NCBI GenBank assembly: GCA_947095585.1
Contig: OX352764.1
Location: 3,581,001-3,645,000, forward strand
Source: Nephrocerus scutellatus
Taxonomy: Eukaryota > Arthropoda > Insecta > Diptera > Pipunculidae
Reading direction: 5' to 3'
DNA length: 64,000 nt
The notes beneath the pieces were generated by a model, which worked only from the letters and a program-made list of their open reading frames with translations, was not told where the DNA came from and searched no databases. Positions 1-13,600 of the stretch are shown here, piece by piece. The number at the start of each line of letters is the position of its first letter. Within the stretch, counting starts at the first letter, position 1. A program made the translations under genes and the position numbers.

Positions 1-241
1 CAAGCACAAGGTTGGACCAAATTTAAACGGACTTTTTGGTCGCAAGACGGGTCAAGCCCCCGGCTTCTCATACACTGATGCTAACAAGGCCAAGGGCATC
101 ACCTGGAACGAGGACACCCTCTTTGAGTACTTGGAAAACCCTAAGAAATACATCCCAGGCACAAAAATGATCTTCGCCGGTCTGAAGAAACCAAATGAAC
201 GTGGCGATCTCATCGCTTACTTGAAGTCTGCTACCAAGTAA
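1..241 (+). CDS. Cyt-c-p: cytochrome c, somatic type (3' part of the gene)
   Basis: The window opens inside a cytochrome c reading frame. Codons start at base 2 and run 79 residues to TAA at 239-241. The protein shuttles electrons between complex III and cytochrome oxidase in the mitochondrial intermembrane space and also acts in apoptosome signalling. Visible landmarks are KHKVGPNL, the [11 protein letters not shown] segment whose Met is the axial haem ligand, and the [19 protein letters not shown]-terminal helix. The CxxCH haem-attachment site lies upstream of the window. The sequence is closer to the usual somatic animal cytochrome c ([20 protein letters not shown]) than the second copy at 4331-4654, so I call it the Cyt-c-p type. 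The two genes point at each other across 4 kb of transposon debris. Family assignment is certain; the orthologue choice is an inference. Confidence 0.93.
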   Translation, partial: KHKVGPNLNGLFGRKTGQAPGFSYTDANKAKGITWNEDTLFEYLENPKKYIPGTKMIFAGLKKPNERGDLIAYLKSATK

Positions 242-1029
242 AAGTATATAGTAAATAGTGCGTTATGTAACATCATCAACATCAAAAAATACCAAACCTG
301 CTCCTATGTCTTATCAGCCAGTATCGATGAGAGTCGCCACAAGACGACAGAGTAAAAAATTGTATGGGCGACAACAACACAACATCTTTACAACATACAC
401 GCCCCCCCACCCCCATCGCAAAACCGACTATAAATTAAATTATATTCTACATAGGAAAATTTTACTATATTAATTAAAACATAAAGTGTAAAATTATAAC
501 AAAGCAAATATTAAGAATATTAATTTAATTTAGTATGTAACAAGAGATAAATAAAACAAAAAGCATACAACAGCAAACTGCAAGTGTTCATTACTTTAAC
601 ATGGTGCTCTATCCACATGGCAGAAGCCAAACCTAATTGTTGTAATGTCTTGTATTCACGTTTTGTACTTTTGGAATGCGATGAGCGTATCATAAAGACG
701 TTGATTTAATATATTCAAATATTATTATGTAATTTATTCTATTTATGTCAAATTGAATTATTTCAATCGAGAGCAGATGATAAGTAAAATGCGGGTTATA
801 TTATTGTAATAAATATACAAACCAAACAATAAAATACGAAATGTATAAAAAATATTCACAATGTGCGATTATGTTGATTTGTTCCAGAGACAACGAGAAG
901 CTTGTACGCAATAATTGCATTAAATTAATATTAATTTTTAGACATCCGCAGGAAAACGATTACCGAAGACTGGATGAGGGTAATCTTAGGTAACATACCC
1001 TATATTAAGCCTACTCCTAGAATAATAAA
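242..1029. other. 3' flank of cytochrome c, no gene seen
   Basis: AT-rich DNA downstream of the cytochrome c stop. A possible AATAAA polyadenylation signal lies near 549. I see no coding conservation. The 71-codon frame at 258-473 is not recognisable. Confidence 0.5.
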
Positions 1030-1300
1030 ATGGACAACGTGTCGAGTACAGATCTCCACTACAACTACTGTTTATCGAATTCGAGAAGGCTTTCGACAGT
1101 TTGAATAGAGATGCTGTCTGTTTGGCCTTGCGCAGGAGGGGTATACCAAAAAACCCTGTATCTATCATCAAGGCTATATACGAGGGCAGTAGGTCACGTC
1201 CTACACAATGGTAAGGTGTCGGAGGGCCTGAAGTGCAAAGTGGGATACGTCTAGGGTGCATGCAGTCGCCGCTGTTTTTCTTTTGTTGTTGGTTGTTGTA
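1030..1300 (+). mobile_element. RTE-type LINE reverse transcriptase fragment
   Basis: A broken plus-strand frame carries [25 protein letters not shown] and GCMQSPLF. These match reverse transcriptase motifs in the intact RTE-like ORF at 43353-45212 ([32 protein letters not shown]). The C-terminal part of a similar element reappears at 3790-4010. One old copy may therefore be split by the LINE on the other strand that lies between. Confidence 0.75.
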
Positions 1301-1839
1301 GCAACTCCAGGCCTTAAATGAGATCAAGGGGAAACCCTCCAAACATTAAACTCTCATTCACAGTACTGATAAACCTATTAAATTTCGCAGTGTACTTAAA
1401 TTAACTAAAGGCTAATGGCAAGCAAAGCAAATAGAAAATAAAAGTTCCAATATTGATAAGATGAACTAAAGGTTGTGTATAGTCATCGAGTTATGTTGGC
1501 AGACCAAGAAAAGAGGCCGCACCAACTGGGTTGGGCCACAGAACTGCAACGTCCAAATCCGTTGGGTGAAGGGGCAGAGGAAAGGTGGTTGGCAGTATGG
1601 GTGCCTTGGTTACAGTCGGGTCAGAGATCATTGGTGCCAGGCATAATGCGAGCTTTATAGCTCTGAAGTATATGACACCAACCCGAAGTATATGACACAA
1701 CCCGTTGTGGTTATTGACTGTAGGGATGATTTTGTTGTTAATACGAATGTCAAGTGATAACCTGACTTCTTTTGTCCAAGAGGTGAACAGCATAGCAGAT
1801 GATTTTTGGGAAGCGAAGTGGAGTTTCCTTTTTTTAAAA

Positions 1840-3480
1840 ATTCAGGTAGGAATTTATCCTATGTGTGACCTTGTTTACATCTGCACCGGAGGCAGCAACA
1901 GAGCAATCATCAGCGTAAGTGATCAATTTAACGCAAGTGGGTGGAGCATCGAGACATATAGATTAAATAAGATGGGCGAGAGAACCCCTCCTTGTGGGAA
2001 TCCCATCTTGAGTTTTCGATGTTTTGAGCAGGAATTGCCACATATGCGCTCCTCCTATTTATGTAAGCTGAAAGGAACCTTTTGATGGAGTCGGTGAGAG
2101 TGAAACTCCTGGAAGAGAATGGAGTAGTCCACCGTGTCGAAAGCCTTGGACAAATCTAGTGCCACGACAGCAGTGAGCCAGTGCGGGCGAAGGTGATTAC
2201 GACCGTCCACAATGTGGGTCATTAGCTCCGTTAAGGCAGTTGTAGTGCAGCGATGTTTCTTATAGCCGTGTTGATGGGAGGCGACACCAAAATGTTGATG
2301 AAGACTGGCGAGGAGGAGTGTGTCAAAAGTTTTGGCTATATGAGAGAGCACCGAAATTGGTCTATAGGACGATCCTTGGTGGGCGGGTTTGCCAGGTTTT
2401 AAAACTGGAAGTATCCTGGCAAATTCCATACGTTAGGAATGGTGAGGTTTTCCATGATTTGGTTGAAGATTTTTACTAGATAATCTAGGCTGGAGCTATG
2501 TAGCTTCTTCAACATAAACATCGAAATCCCGTCTGGCCCAAGTGCCTTGGAAAGTTTAGCCTTCCTTATGGCATCCTGCAACTCAAGGGCGGTGAAGGTA
2601 TGGTGGTTTGGGTTGCATTTTAACGCTTTTAGTTTGCGTAAAACGGGACCAATGGTTTTTTCGTGAGCTGACGGATGTTTGACGAATTGTCGTGAAAAAT
2701 GTGATGCGCATTTTTTACTGCTGTCCACCACCAATATGGTCATTGAATGAAATCGAAGTTAGGCCCTAAGATTGGGATTTCCTAGAAAGACCTTTGACCG
2801 TTGACCAGAGCTTTTTGGATTCTAGCGTGTAGGTCTCAAGACGACTCAGCCACTTGGATCGCCGGTGATCGGCAACCAGTTTTTGAATGTCCTTGGTTAG
2901 CTGAGTAACTCGAGGGTCACCAGGATTTGTAACGCTTAGTTGGTCGCGACGATCAGCAAGCCTATGGGCGTCCGGCGGAATGGATCTTTTGGCGGCACGA
3001 ACTACAATGTCACGGAAGGCCTTCTTACCAGATACAGCGTTCAGGTGGATAAGGCAACTGGTGTAATTTTATATCGATGAAATCAGCAAAACCTTGCCAA
3101 TTGGCTTTGTTGTGGTTCATGAATGTTCGTTGTTCGGATATGACGAAGTTGTCTGGTCTATTCACTGTGATCAGAGCTAAGCGCTGGTGCTGCTTGCCAT
3201 GAAAGTGAACCTAATAGCGAGGTGCTGGCTGTTGTGATATTAGAGTACGCTAGAGAACGTAGCGGTGATCCTGGTGGAAAAATCGTCATTCAAGGTGATT
3301 AAATCAGTTTCTTCTAATGTGTCCACAATGCAGTTTCCACGCTTGTCCTCAGTGAGAACGGAGAACCAAAGGGGGTGATGGACATTGAAGTCCCCCACCA
3401 CAATCTTATTTTCACCCTGGAGAAGGTGCAGTATAAATGGTTGGTAACCATGGTAAATAGCACCAGTTAGTACAACTTTG
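1840..3480 (-). mobile_element. decayed LINE, endonuclease then reverse transcriptase (minus strand)
   Basis: Read on the minus strand, the order is a non-LTR endonuclease-like part (about 3480-2760) followed by reverse transcriptase. The latter shows ALGPDGISMFMLKK near 2530, SYRPISVLSHIAKTFD near 2360 and ALDLSKAFDTVDYS near 2140. A YADD box follows near 1900 after a frame break. Frames are interrupted by shifts and stops, so the copy is dead. The organisation suggests a Jockey- or LOA-like element. Exact ends were not found. Confidence 0.75.
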
Positions 3481-3789
3481 TCAACGCACAGAGGCTACAC
3501 TTTTCCAGATAGGACGATTACAGATCGAGCAGTATCAGATTGTGGGACCTGGGTTCGACACGATCCCGGCTCAATTAATAGAATACAGAGTAGGCTTGCC
3601 GTGAGACCCACTCTGAAGGCCAAAAAAATAAGCATATGTACATGCAAAACAAAATAAAGCAAACGAAAGAAGTGGATCCAGGTGATTCAATTTCGTTTGA
3701 CGATCTTTGGCCCAATGTTTTGATAGGCATTGGGATCCTTTCGGTGTACTCCGTGTAGCATTGACGGAAGGTAATAGGCCTTCATCTGA

Positions 3790-4010
3790 TGGCCCAAAAT
3801 CTAAAAACTAAGACGAATAAAGTGGAGCTTAAGATAAACACATCCAAAGCAAAAACTCTGAGCAATTCTAACACTCGCGTTCAACTCAACATTGCTGGGC
3901 AGAGTCGAGGAAGTTGACAACTTTCTATACTATTCTTTGAAGACTGGTATTTCTCTATCAATTTGGACAATGGCTAATATACAACCCGTTCTGAAAAAAG
4001 GTGAAAAAGG
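3790..4010 (+). mobile_element. RTE-type LINE 3' fragment
   Basis: A plus-strand fragment with KTNKVELKINTSKAKTL, LNIAGQ and VEEVDNFLYY resembles the part just after the YADD box of the intact element at 43353-45212 ([29 protein letters not shown]). It is degraded by stops. It is probably the continuation of the fragment at 1030-1300, displaced by about 2.5 kb of inserted sequence. Confidence 0.65.
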
Positions 4011-4330
4011 CTCGCTGAAAACCGCTTATCGTGCGCGTTAGATTGCCGTACTCGGTTAGACGGCTACCGCCTCTTGCATCAAGCTTCTAACTCGCCCGAT
4101 AACGTCCACTTACGGGCTTGTTATGTAAAATACTATTATATTATTGGTGGGTGGTGTTTTATTGTGACCGGTTTTTTATTTTATATCCGCTTTGTTGCAA
4201 TAAATAGAAATTTGGTTTGGTTTGTTTTATTAAAAGCATCTCTTTTTAAACTTTAATTTGATTTTCCGATTTTTACTTTGATTTGGCCAGGAGCAGGACT
4301 TAGTCGCTAAAACTTTAGGAAACTTTCTTT

Positions 4331-4654
4331 CTAAGCCGCAGACTTGATGTAAGCAATTAGGTCAGCACGCTCATTCGGTTTCTTCAGACCGGCAAACACC
4401 ATCTTTGTACCTGGGATGTATTTCTTGGGGTTTTCCAAGTACTCAAAGAGGGTGTCCTCATTCCATGTGATGCCCTTCTTCACATTAGCCTCTGAATACA
4501 TGAACCCTTTGATTGAGCCAGTCTTGCGGCCGATTAAACCATGTAGATTTGGACCGACCTTATGCTTGCCACCGGATTCAATGGTGTGGCATTGTGCGCA
4601 TCGTTGAACGAATATTTTCTTGCCGTTTTCAACATTACCAGATGGAATACCCAT
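4331..4654 (-). CDS. Cyt-c-d: cytochrome c, second paralogue (Cyt-c-d type)
   Basis: A complete 107-residue single-exon cytochrome c. The haem-binding CAQCH is at residues 19-23, with His23 as axial ligand; Met85 in YIPGTKM is the other. NPKKYIP and the terminal helix [15 protein letters not shown] are intact. The ATG at 4652-4654 starts the N-terminus [15 protein letters not shown], of normal length. It differs from the copy at the left edge mainly in the 39-60 region ([24 protein letters not shown] versus the somatic residues), while the C-terminal half is almost identical. In Drosophila the second cytochrome c gene is testis-enriched and used in sperm individualisation. That role is inferred here from family knowledge only. 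All haem ligands are present, so it is not a pseudogene. Confidence 0.93.
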   Translation of the reverse strand: MGIPSGNVENGKKIFVQRCAQCHTIESGGKHKVGPNLHGLIGRKTGSIKGFMYSEANVKKGITWNEDTLFEYLENPKKYIPGTKMVFAGLKKPNERADLIAYIKSAA

Positions 4655-5215
4655 GTCTTAGCTGAAAAAATATAAATCTGCAAATAAATTTTTCATTGTT
4701 ATTCGTACATAAATATTATGATAAGATGTTGAGCAAATTTACAAAACTTCTTAAAAAATATCCGTGTCCTTTATACTAATGCTTTGACTTTTGACTAACA
4801 ATTTTTAGATTTCTCGTTATGTAACCGTCATGTCACACAGCCCAAGCCTACTAAAGTTGATGTAATGTTTTTTAAATTTCGCTCTAAAAAATATTGGACA
4901 GTGGGTCAGTAAGTAACTCGTTTTTAGAACACTTCCCAAAATAAAACCGTTTGTGTTTTCAAACTAAATAAAAAATAATGTCAGTCTTTTCAAAAATGTA
5001 AAGATTGTGTAAGTCAAAGAAATTTTAAACTGAGAAATGAAGAGATTGCGGATTTACTGATTTTGTTCATCATTACAAATAACACGATTAAATGTAACTA
5101 TGTAATGTGGCTAAATATATTTTTTCGTCCATTTTCACTAACACCAACATAATGGTAAATTATCTAATTTCTCGTTAATAAGCCACGCAGTTAGAGAAAA
5201 AACCCCCAAAAAACA
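4655..5215. other. 5' flank of the second cytochrome c gene
   Basis: AT-rich sequence containing the presumed promoter and 5' UTR of the minus-strand cytochrome c gene. No open frame, RNA gene or clear repeat was recognised. Confidence 0.4.
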
Positions 5216-5219
5216 GTAT

Positions 5220-6645
5220 GGCAATACGAGAAAGCCAATTGGAACGACCTAAACAACTTCTTTGGGAGAATTAACTGGTCGCTATTGTTTCGTGATAGCA
5301 ACGCGAATGCCGCCGCCGATGCAATCACAAACATCAATCTTATTGGTGTGAGAGACTTTATCCCATTCAGGAATAAGTCTGTTAAACCAAAAGAAGATGG
5401 ACGGCATGAGTCAAACTGTAAAGAGGCTTATAGGATTAGAGAGGTATGCTTTCGGTTTTATAAAGCAAACCCTACTGAAGAAAACCGAACAAATTTTAAA
5501 CGAGCCAGAAATGATTGCAATGCCCATCTTCGGGGAGTCAAATTCACCTACGACCAAAAATTGAGGCAAAAAATACTACAATGTCCCAAAAGTAGTAAAC
5601 ATTTTTGGTCATTCGTGAAAAGAATCGAAAATACTGCCTGTCGTCGATTCCAACGCTCATTTATAATGACATCCAGTTCTAAGGACAAGGCCAATCTGTT
5701 TGTTGCTCATTTTGCAGCTGGCTCCACGCTTCCATATTATGCATTACTGCCTCAAAGTATTGAACACTCTATGGGACAGATCAACAAATGTCCAAAACAG
5801 CTGCAGTGATCTCGTTAACTGCAGTCGTGCAGTTGCTAGAGTTTTAAACGATCTCTTACAACTTACAAATCCGCTGGGCCAGATGTTATTTCCCTAAGAG
5901 TTCTGAAGAGGTGTTAGCGTTAGATTTTCTATCTATCCTATTCTTCTGGACTCTTCCTGAGAAGTTGAAAAGCAGCCTTTGTCCAGACCATACCCAAAAA
6001 CACTGTATCTGGAATCGGTCTTTGCATCAATTTGGTGAAAGCAAAGCTGTTGCACTCGATATTTGATATTTGGCATTTGACAGAGTTTGGCATCAAGATC
6101 TTTTGTCCAATCAGATAAATGCTGGCGTTCCCCAGGTCTCTATTTTGTGCATGACGCTCTTTATCATTTTTATTGGTGATCTCTTGTCCATTACTTCTAA
6201 TCCAATTCACTCTTTCGCTGATGACAGCACTCTCAGCTTCTCATATAAGTTTGAGGAACGTCCATCTACTTCTCATGTGGAACTCAACCAACTTCGTATG
6301 TTAAGCACGTTAAATGCTGAACTGGACAGCATATTAAAATAGCGAGAAAACAATCGAGTAGAACTTAACGCTTCCAAGATCCAATGCTGTCTCTTGTCTT
6401 TCAAGCGAATCTTAAATCCAATGCTATTATCCATGAATGGCACTTACATCGAGAAAACTGAAAACCTCGAAATTCTCGGTTTGTTCGTTAATGACAAGCT
6501 TCGTTGGAATGACCACATATTCACCGTCGCCAAAAATGCTGCGGAATGTTTAAGTTTTCTAGCCCGGTGCAAGAAATATTTCACTCCTGATCTGGCTACT
6601 ATCTACAGTAATATAAGAAAATAATATTTTCTTGGCTAGCGTCCG
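5220..6645 (+). mobile_element. Jockey-like LINE, family A, broken copy
   Basis: Several plus-strand frames in different phases together read as a non-LTR reverse transcriptase. A linker region ([20 protein letters not shown] near 5550) is followed by a truncated RT core with a SFADDS box near 6215 and a C-terminal part (NDKLRWNDHIFTVAKNA near 6490). Frames shift several times and one stretch is missing, so it is inactive. Related copies lie at 24375-24890, 31990-33430 and 39920-40830; the last two share the phrase around SFVKRI or its flanks. Confidence 0.8.
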
Positions 6646-7680
6646 TAATGTGCGCTCTTAGCATTCCTGTCACGGTTAAATGTGTTACATGTACTTGTAC
6701 ACGGAATGGGACATAATAGCCAATGAAGACTTTGATCCTTGCTGCACACTGTTGTCGGCTTAACACGCCCTTAAGTCAAAATAAACGATATTGTCATAAT
6801 GTTCTCAAGTTAATTCAGTTTTTCGACAGAAATACTTGTCCATTTCTCAGTGATGTTGCAATACTTTTAATAATTCGCTTAATAGACATATATCTTTGAA
6901 TTAATTTAAATAAAAAAACGCTACTATTCATATCGAATAATTTCTAATTTAAGTTAGTTCATTAACACAAACTAATCCTACATGCATTTTTTTTTACTTC
7001 TATCCATTTTATTTCGTTTTGCTGCTCACAGCACACAGAACAGTCATTATAGTATGAAATGATCTGATACCGCTATATGGGAAAAATGCACTGAATATTT
7101 AAAAATATACGAACAACACGTGAATAAAGTTTGTGTGTGTGTCCGTGGGTAGTATATGTATATTTTTATATTTTTTAATTATTTATATTTTATTTTACTA
7201 CAATAATACAATACTTTTGCTGTTGATACTTATGTACATAACATGAATATAGAGAACGAACAACGTGATTTAAAAACAAAATAACAGAATTGATCGTTTC
7301 ATAAAGCAAGATGGCGCATTAACTGGTGGAATATCATGTTTTGTTGTTATTCTTCACTCCACGTCTGTTGCTTGGTTGACGATCCTTGGTCCAGTGTTTG
7401 GATAGGATTATGCTTTGTCGTCGTCGCTCTTGTTATTATAAAATAATATGTATATATCGAATTTTTTAAATGGAATGGTCGAACCGAAATCAAATTAACA
7501 TTTTTATCAAATCAAAAGTTTTGATGTAGGTACATTATTGGGATTTCATAAAAGATTTTTTGTTTGAGGTTTTCATTTAGAAGAAGCTAAATTTACATTT
7601 ACGAAAAAAAACCAAGAGCTTAAGACAGGTAACTTCTTATATAGAAAGAAAAATAATAATAACGGCTACAGTGCATCAAA
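6646..7680. other. intergenic, no gene seen
   Basis: About 1 kb of AT-rich DNA between the LINE and the 3' end of VhaSFD. It probably includes the VhaSFD 3' UTR on the minus strand. I found no conserved coding stretch. A short GTC-rich run (cgtcgtcgc) lies near 7425. Confidence 0.4.
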
Positions 7681-10600
7681 TTAGGCTTTTCCACTGATTG
7701 TTGCTTGACCCTGTTTGTTTTCATTGTCCTTCTCGAGCTGCTTTCCAAGGTATTCCCTGCAAAATGATTTGGTTAAAATGTTAAATATGTTTTAGTAAGA
7801 TTTTAAATAGAAAATTTGTATTGAAAAAATAAAATCTTGGTAATTCCTTGAAAATCTTGTCTGTTCTTTTTCTGGTGAAAATTAATAAAAACAATAATGA
7901 TTGTGTGGCATATATTACAGTTCAACTCACCAATTGTGCACCATTAATTTCTGCACAGCCAAAAGAGCCTCATAGCGTACATTGGGATCTTCATGGCCTA
8001 ATAGTTGCATGACAATTTGCTTTCCACCCAATTGCTCCAAGACGCTGAAAAGAATTTTGGTTTTTCTTTCTGTTTTCTACCAACGGGCTAATTCTGTGTA
8101 ACTTACTGTTTTCCCCTTGGATAATGACGGACATATTCACCAATATCAAAGCAGGCAACCGAGAGAATTATGGGATCCTTAGAGGTCTCCAACAAATGAA
8201 CCAAAATTCTTAACAATTCGTAGTTCTTTTCGTTTAAGCGTTGAGCATTTTCACGCCAGAATTTTGCCGATTTGTGCACGGGCGACCATTCGAGACGGGC
8301 ACTCTTAACCTCGGTTGCATACTCGTCAAATGAGCTCAAGTCCTGTACAGAATTCTGCAGCTTCTCCGTGAGGAACTCTACATCATCAGTGATATCCTCA
8401 TCGTCGAAGCGACGTTGTTCAAAAATGGACAACTGTTTCAGAACCTTGCACTGAACCATTGCAATGCAGTGCTCTTTGGCAACTTGCTTTTCTTCCGGTT
8501 TCTCAATCAGATTACGGAAAACGGCTAAAATAATCCGAGTAACCTGAGAAGGAAAGAAAAAGTTACAAACTTACGTCCGTATGGAAGAACGACGAACCTT
8601 TTCCTTTGCACAATCATTTAAGATGTCCGCCAAAATTGGGATTACACTGAATTTGTTCATTTTCGTGGCCAACAGTGGATTAAATGTGAGAACCCACAAA
8701 CAGAAAACCAGTTGATATTGTACCTGGAAAAAGAGAAATAATTTCATCAATCAATGGAAAAGATGGAATTCAACGACGCCAACCCACCTGAAAGTTAACT
8801 CTCGACGACAAAATGCTAATCAGCGTGCTTATGCCATCCACAGAGACAAAGGCAAATCGATACTCATCAATTCGAAGCATCATCTGAAGACAGCGTCCAA
8901 CCGACTGAATATATTCATTAGCCTGCACGCCATAAATCAATGGGAAATGTTATTAAATGTAAAACAAAATTGGGCGACAAATTTAAGCAGATATTAGTGA
9001 TGTTAGTTGAAGGCTACACAATATTTTTCTGGCATTTATTTACTTCGCTACAAAAAATTACATGAGCAAGTGTAAGACATCGAGTAGCTAACAGGGCTAG
9101 TTTAGTTTCAGTAAAAGTTACTTTACTTGCGCTACCGACTAACGACGACTACAGCTTACAGCAGCAACAGCCAACAAATACTAATCATACATAATTAGGG
9201 GAACTTTATTGGTTGTATGTTTAGTTTACCAACACCGATTTATTTTGTTTGTTGACTTTTTTACGCATAAAACTACGACATAGAATTAATAAGAAAAATG
9301 TTCTTTTTACAAGAGTATGGTGGTGTAGTGGGCGCGCAACGAACATAATGTGTTTTATCCTTCAGGCATCGAAGAGTCTGGTTTGGACGGATCTTCTGCG
9401 GTTGGATTAGTTGGTTAGTAGATTTACCTTTTCTCTCTCAGTGACGTATTCTTTTTCGTAGTAGCATTTGGGAGAACAAGATGGGCTAAATATTACAGGT
9501 ATTTTTTTAACGTATATCCTCTTCAGACAACAACTAATCTATATTCGTACAAGAAAACAGAAAAGCCCCGCTTGTAACCACACAAAAGAGAGAAAAGAGT
9601 GCAACAAAAAAAAATGCATTTTCTGAAATTTCAGACACACTACCGGAATTGGCAGCGCCATCTTGTCTGAGCCATCGTTTGAAACTTCACGGTATATTTC
9701 TCTTGGCGCCTGTTGATGCTGATGATGATCCGCAGCCGGACTGTAGAAGTTGCTGTGATGATCTTTACCGTGGTGTCCGTGGCCATGCTGATGAACGACT
9801 ACAGTTTGGACTCGTCTTGCTAGAGCTGCCATTTCATTAATGTACGATTTTGCCTACACGTTTGTGTCGTTATGTTGCCAAAGGATAGGAATGGTAATTG
9901 GTATTTTGTAGTAGTACTTTGTTCTGATTTTTATTTTTTTTATTTTTGAATTAATGTATTTAAACAATTCTGTTTACACAAAATGTGATTGTTATTTACA
10001 GGGTGTTCATGAATGGGTGTGCACAGGCGGGTGTGATCGTGTTGGTGTGAAAAGTAAGTTCTCGATGGTTTTTTTTTCTTTGTGCAGAATGAGTTGGCCC
10101 GCCGGAGATCAGTCTTGGGGGTTTTGCGTTCCACTTAGTTTCTAATTTTCAACAAATACAAAGCGATGTAATGCCAATCAAAAAAAATTGTTGGGCAACA
10201 TCGAAGGATCAGTATTCACATGCGAGTACAAAATAATTACATAAAAATTAGTTTACAAAAACCGAAAAGACAAAAACATGCCAAAACGTTCGTTGGGTGG
10301 AGCGAAACAAGTTTGCATTCTTATTTGGCTATAAGAAGCATTTACCTATAAGCTATAAAGCAAACTTTAACATAAAATTGTTATTTAAATTTATGAGTTT
10401 CTCTAAGAGGCTTTTATTCACTCCATCCATTGAGCTGGGCAAACATAAACAATAAACATAATTGTGGTCTGGTTAATTCCACTGAGATACGGAGATCGTG
10501 CAAATTGTTAAATGGTTTTGCGTGCATTGACAAATTGAGAAAAAAAATTAAGAAAAACGAGATTAAGATAGTAAAGCGATCTTTTCAGCTCGCCATATGG

Positions 10601-13600
10601 ATAGTTGTAATTCAATTCTAAACACTGAATTATCTTAAAAGTCCAATAGTAACCAATTCATTCACAAAATTCGTAAAAAAAATTTTGGGACATCGGAAAA
10701 AATTTTTTTTTTTAGAACATTTTTAAAAAAAAATTAAAATTTTTTTTATTACGTGTCACTTATTTATTTGTTTACAAAAAAACTTTTTTTTTATTTATTT
10801 TTTATTTTCTTTTACACGCGCAACACGCGTCACAAGCGTCACAACTGTCTTAAAACTAGTGCCATTAAATTTGGACTGGTAAAAGCCGGGATATACGAAT
10901 TTCTACCAAAAACTTTCCACTACTATAGACACATCTTATCTTAGAAGCCTAATAGTATGCAACGTAAAATGTAGGTCTTTCCTTCAAAGTCCTATCGGCC
11001 ATTCACGCCACACGCGACGCGTGACACGCGTCACGTCATCGCAAGCCAAGTTTTAAAACAATTAAAAAAAAAACGCGCCACACGCGACACGTGACGCGCC
11101 TCACGTCATCGCAAGTCAAGCGCTTACCAATTGTTTTAAAACAAGTCCCATCAAATTCTGACTGGTAGAAGTCGCGATATACAACCGGACAAACGTACAA
11201 TCCGACAACCCGACACACGTACGCTAGAAAAATTATCTTGTCCTCTGATTATTAGCTTCGCTCGCAATTATTATCAGTGTAACACTTGAAAATTGTAGGC
11301 CCCCCCATAAAAAAAGTTTCACTTCAAAAAGTACTTAATTCATTAATTATTGAATTGAATTAGAATTACACTTGCATACTCTTAGGCATAATCTTTCTCT
11401 TGAACGCTGCTAAGAGGTCAGAATGCTTTTTGCTAAGCACACAAGTCTCGGATCCATATGTAAGTACTGGTATGACCATTGTCTTATATACCAGCAGCTT
11501 GGATGTTATGGTTAAATTCCTGGAACTGAAGATTCCTGACTGAGTGTAGTAGGCTTTGAGCATCCATGCACGTATTTCTGGTTCCATGCTGTTATCAGCT
11601 GCTAGAGTTGCCCCAAAATAGTTAAAGGATTGCACTACTTCAAATTCGCGCTCCAATATTTTAATTGCGGGACCAATGTTGGATCCCGTGATAGATGTTG
11701 AATAGGCTTGATAGTGATCCGTATGGGGCTATCCTGTCTTGAAGGATAGAGGAGAAAATCTTATACGCGGTACTCAACAACGTTATACCACAATAATTGC
11801 TCCATTTTGTGTTTTTTTATGTATGAAGCACAGGATGCCTCTTCGCCAGTCTCCTGAGATCGCTTCTTCCTCCCACACTTGTACTATTACTTTATGAATG
11901 TTTAATTGTGGGGCCAGATATTTTAATCAGTTCCGCTGGGATCCCATCTGATCCCGTGGCCTTGTTATTTTTGAGCCGATTTATCGCTCTGCTATCTTCG
12001 TCTATGCTTGGTGGCGGCTGCATAGTATGGTCTTCGTTCTTTCGTGGAGCCTCAATTCATTAGTTTGCTGGTCATTTAGCAACTCATGAAAGTGCTCTTC
12101 CCATCGCTCTAAGATGCCTTTGAGATCGTCGATCAGATTACCCTCTTTGTCTTTGCAGTATGTGCAACGCGGTGTATATTGCATCATACCGCGGACTCTT
12201 TGGTAGAACTTCTGCGCTTGGTACGGTTTCGCTTTCTTTACTGTTCTAGTGCACGGACGAGATTCTTCTCCCAGGCTGCTTTCTTTCGCCGGTGAACTGT
12301 TTCATATCTTCTGAGCTCTTTATCTTCATATTTTCGTGCTCGCATTCTATGAGATTGTTACATTGCTCGGTACGCAACATTCTTTCGTTTAGTCGCTAGC
12401 TTACATTGTCATCGAACGAGTCGTTCCGATCTCTACGACTACTGCCTAAGATGGAGTCAGCAGTACTAATAACAGTATTCTTAAGACGTGTCCATTTCTC
12501 TTCTACGCGCGACATCTCAGCCCCTGGGGACCTATTATCCCTACATTTAGGGCGAGTCCTATCGCTTGATCGTAGTGGTTTCTGGTCTATTCGTTGCGAA
12601 GAGCAGCCGTGTTGACTTGAATCTGATTCGTGGATGCAGTTTTTTGTGATGATGCAATCCGCGCTCGGAGTACCATACCAACAAGATAGTGTTCCGAGTC
12701 GACTTGGCACCTCGGTACGTTCGTACCGTCATCAGGTTCGAGTTGTGGCGGCGGTCTATCAACACGTGGTCTATCTGGTTGCGGGGAGATACCCAGGTGG
12801 CTTTGTGGATATTAGTACGCGCAAACCTTGTACTCGCAACGACCAAATTATTGCTTGTTGCCATCTCTATGACTCGTTGTCCATTGTCATTACTGTTCTC
12901 GTGTACGCTATGGGTGACAAAGTTCTGCCGCGTCTACGAACGCGTTTTGATCTCGGGGGCAGAGCTCTCGAATTTGGGGTTCGGAACAGCCACTGGTAAG
13001 CGTAGAGAAGCCAATGCATTCAACAAGAGTTTGGTGTGCATTTGGGAGTGGTGGTATAATTGGCCCATTTTTTCTTCAAAAACGCGACTTCAACTTTGAA
13101 TGGCGACCGTTACAGAGCCAACTTTTTATGGACTCAAATCGACGCAATGACCTTTGGTGTCAACAAGATGGCGCCACATGCCATACAAGCCGACTGACAT
13201 CTCTTGAACGCCCACTTTGGCAACCGAATAATAATTCGTTTTGGACATGTCAATTGGCCTGCGTGGAGCTGCGATTTAACGCCCATGGACTTTTTTCTAT
13301 GGGGTGCCGTTAAGGATAGATGATATGCTGATAATTTAGGGACAATTCCACTCAGACAAACTTAGCTCAATCGCTCTAGCTTCGTGGAGTTTATTTGGGT
13401 TTAACGAAACTCAACTCTAATTAGCGTTTCGATTCATATAAATCTGAGTTAAAAATGGGTTAACTCGTTCATGGAAACGAAGTATATGCAGTCAATCGAT
13501 TGAAGAAGTCTTCATATACATATATAATAGTGGAAATAATTTTGTATGTGTCACTTGGACATGACAGACAAAAATCAAGGGTGGTTTTTAAGAATTCAAT

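Noticed and set aside
12634..13099. Plus-strand frames of 121 and 136 codons
   Set aside because: They are antisense to the RTE-like endonuclease region and have no independent support.
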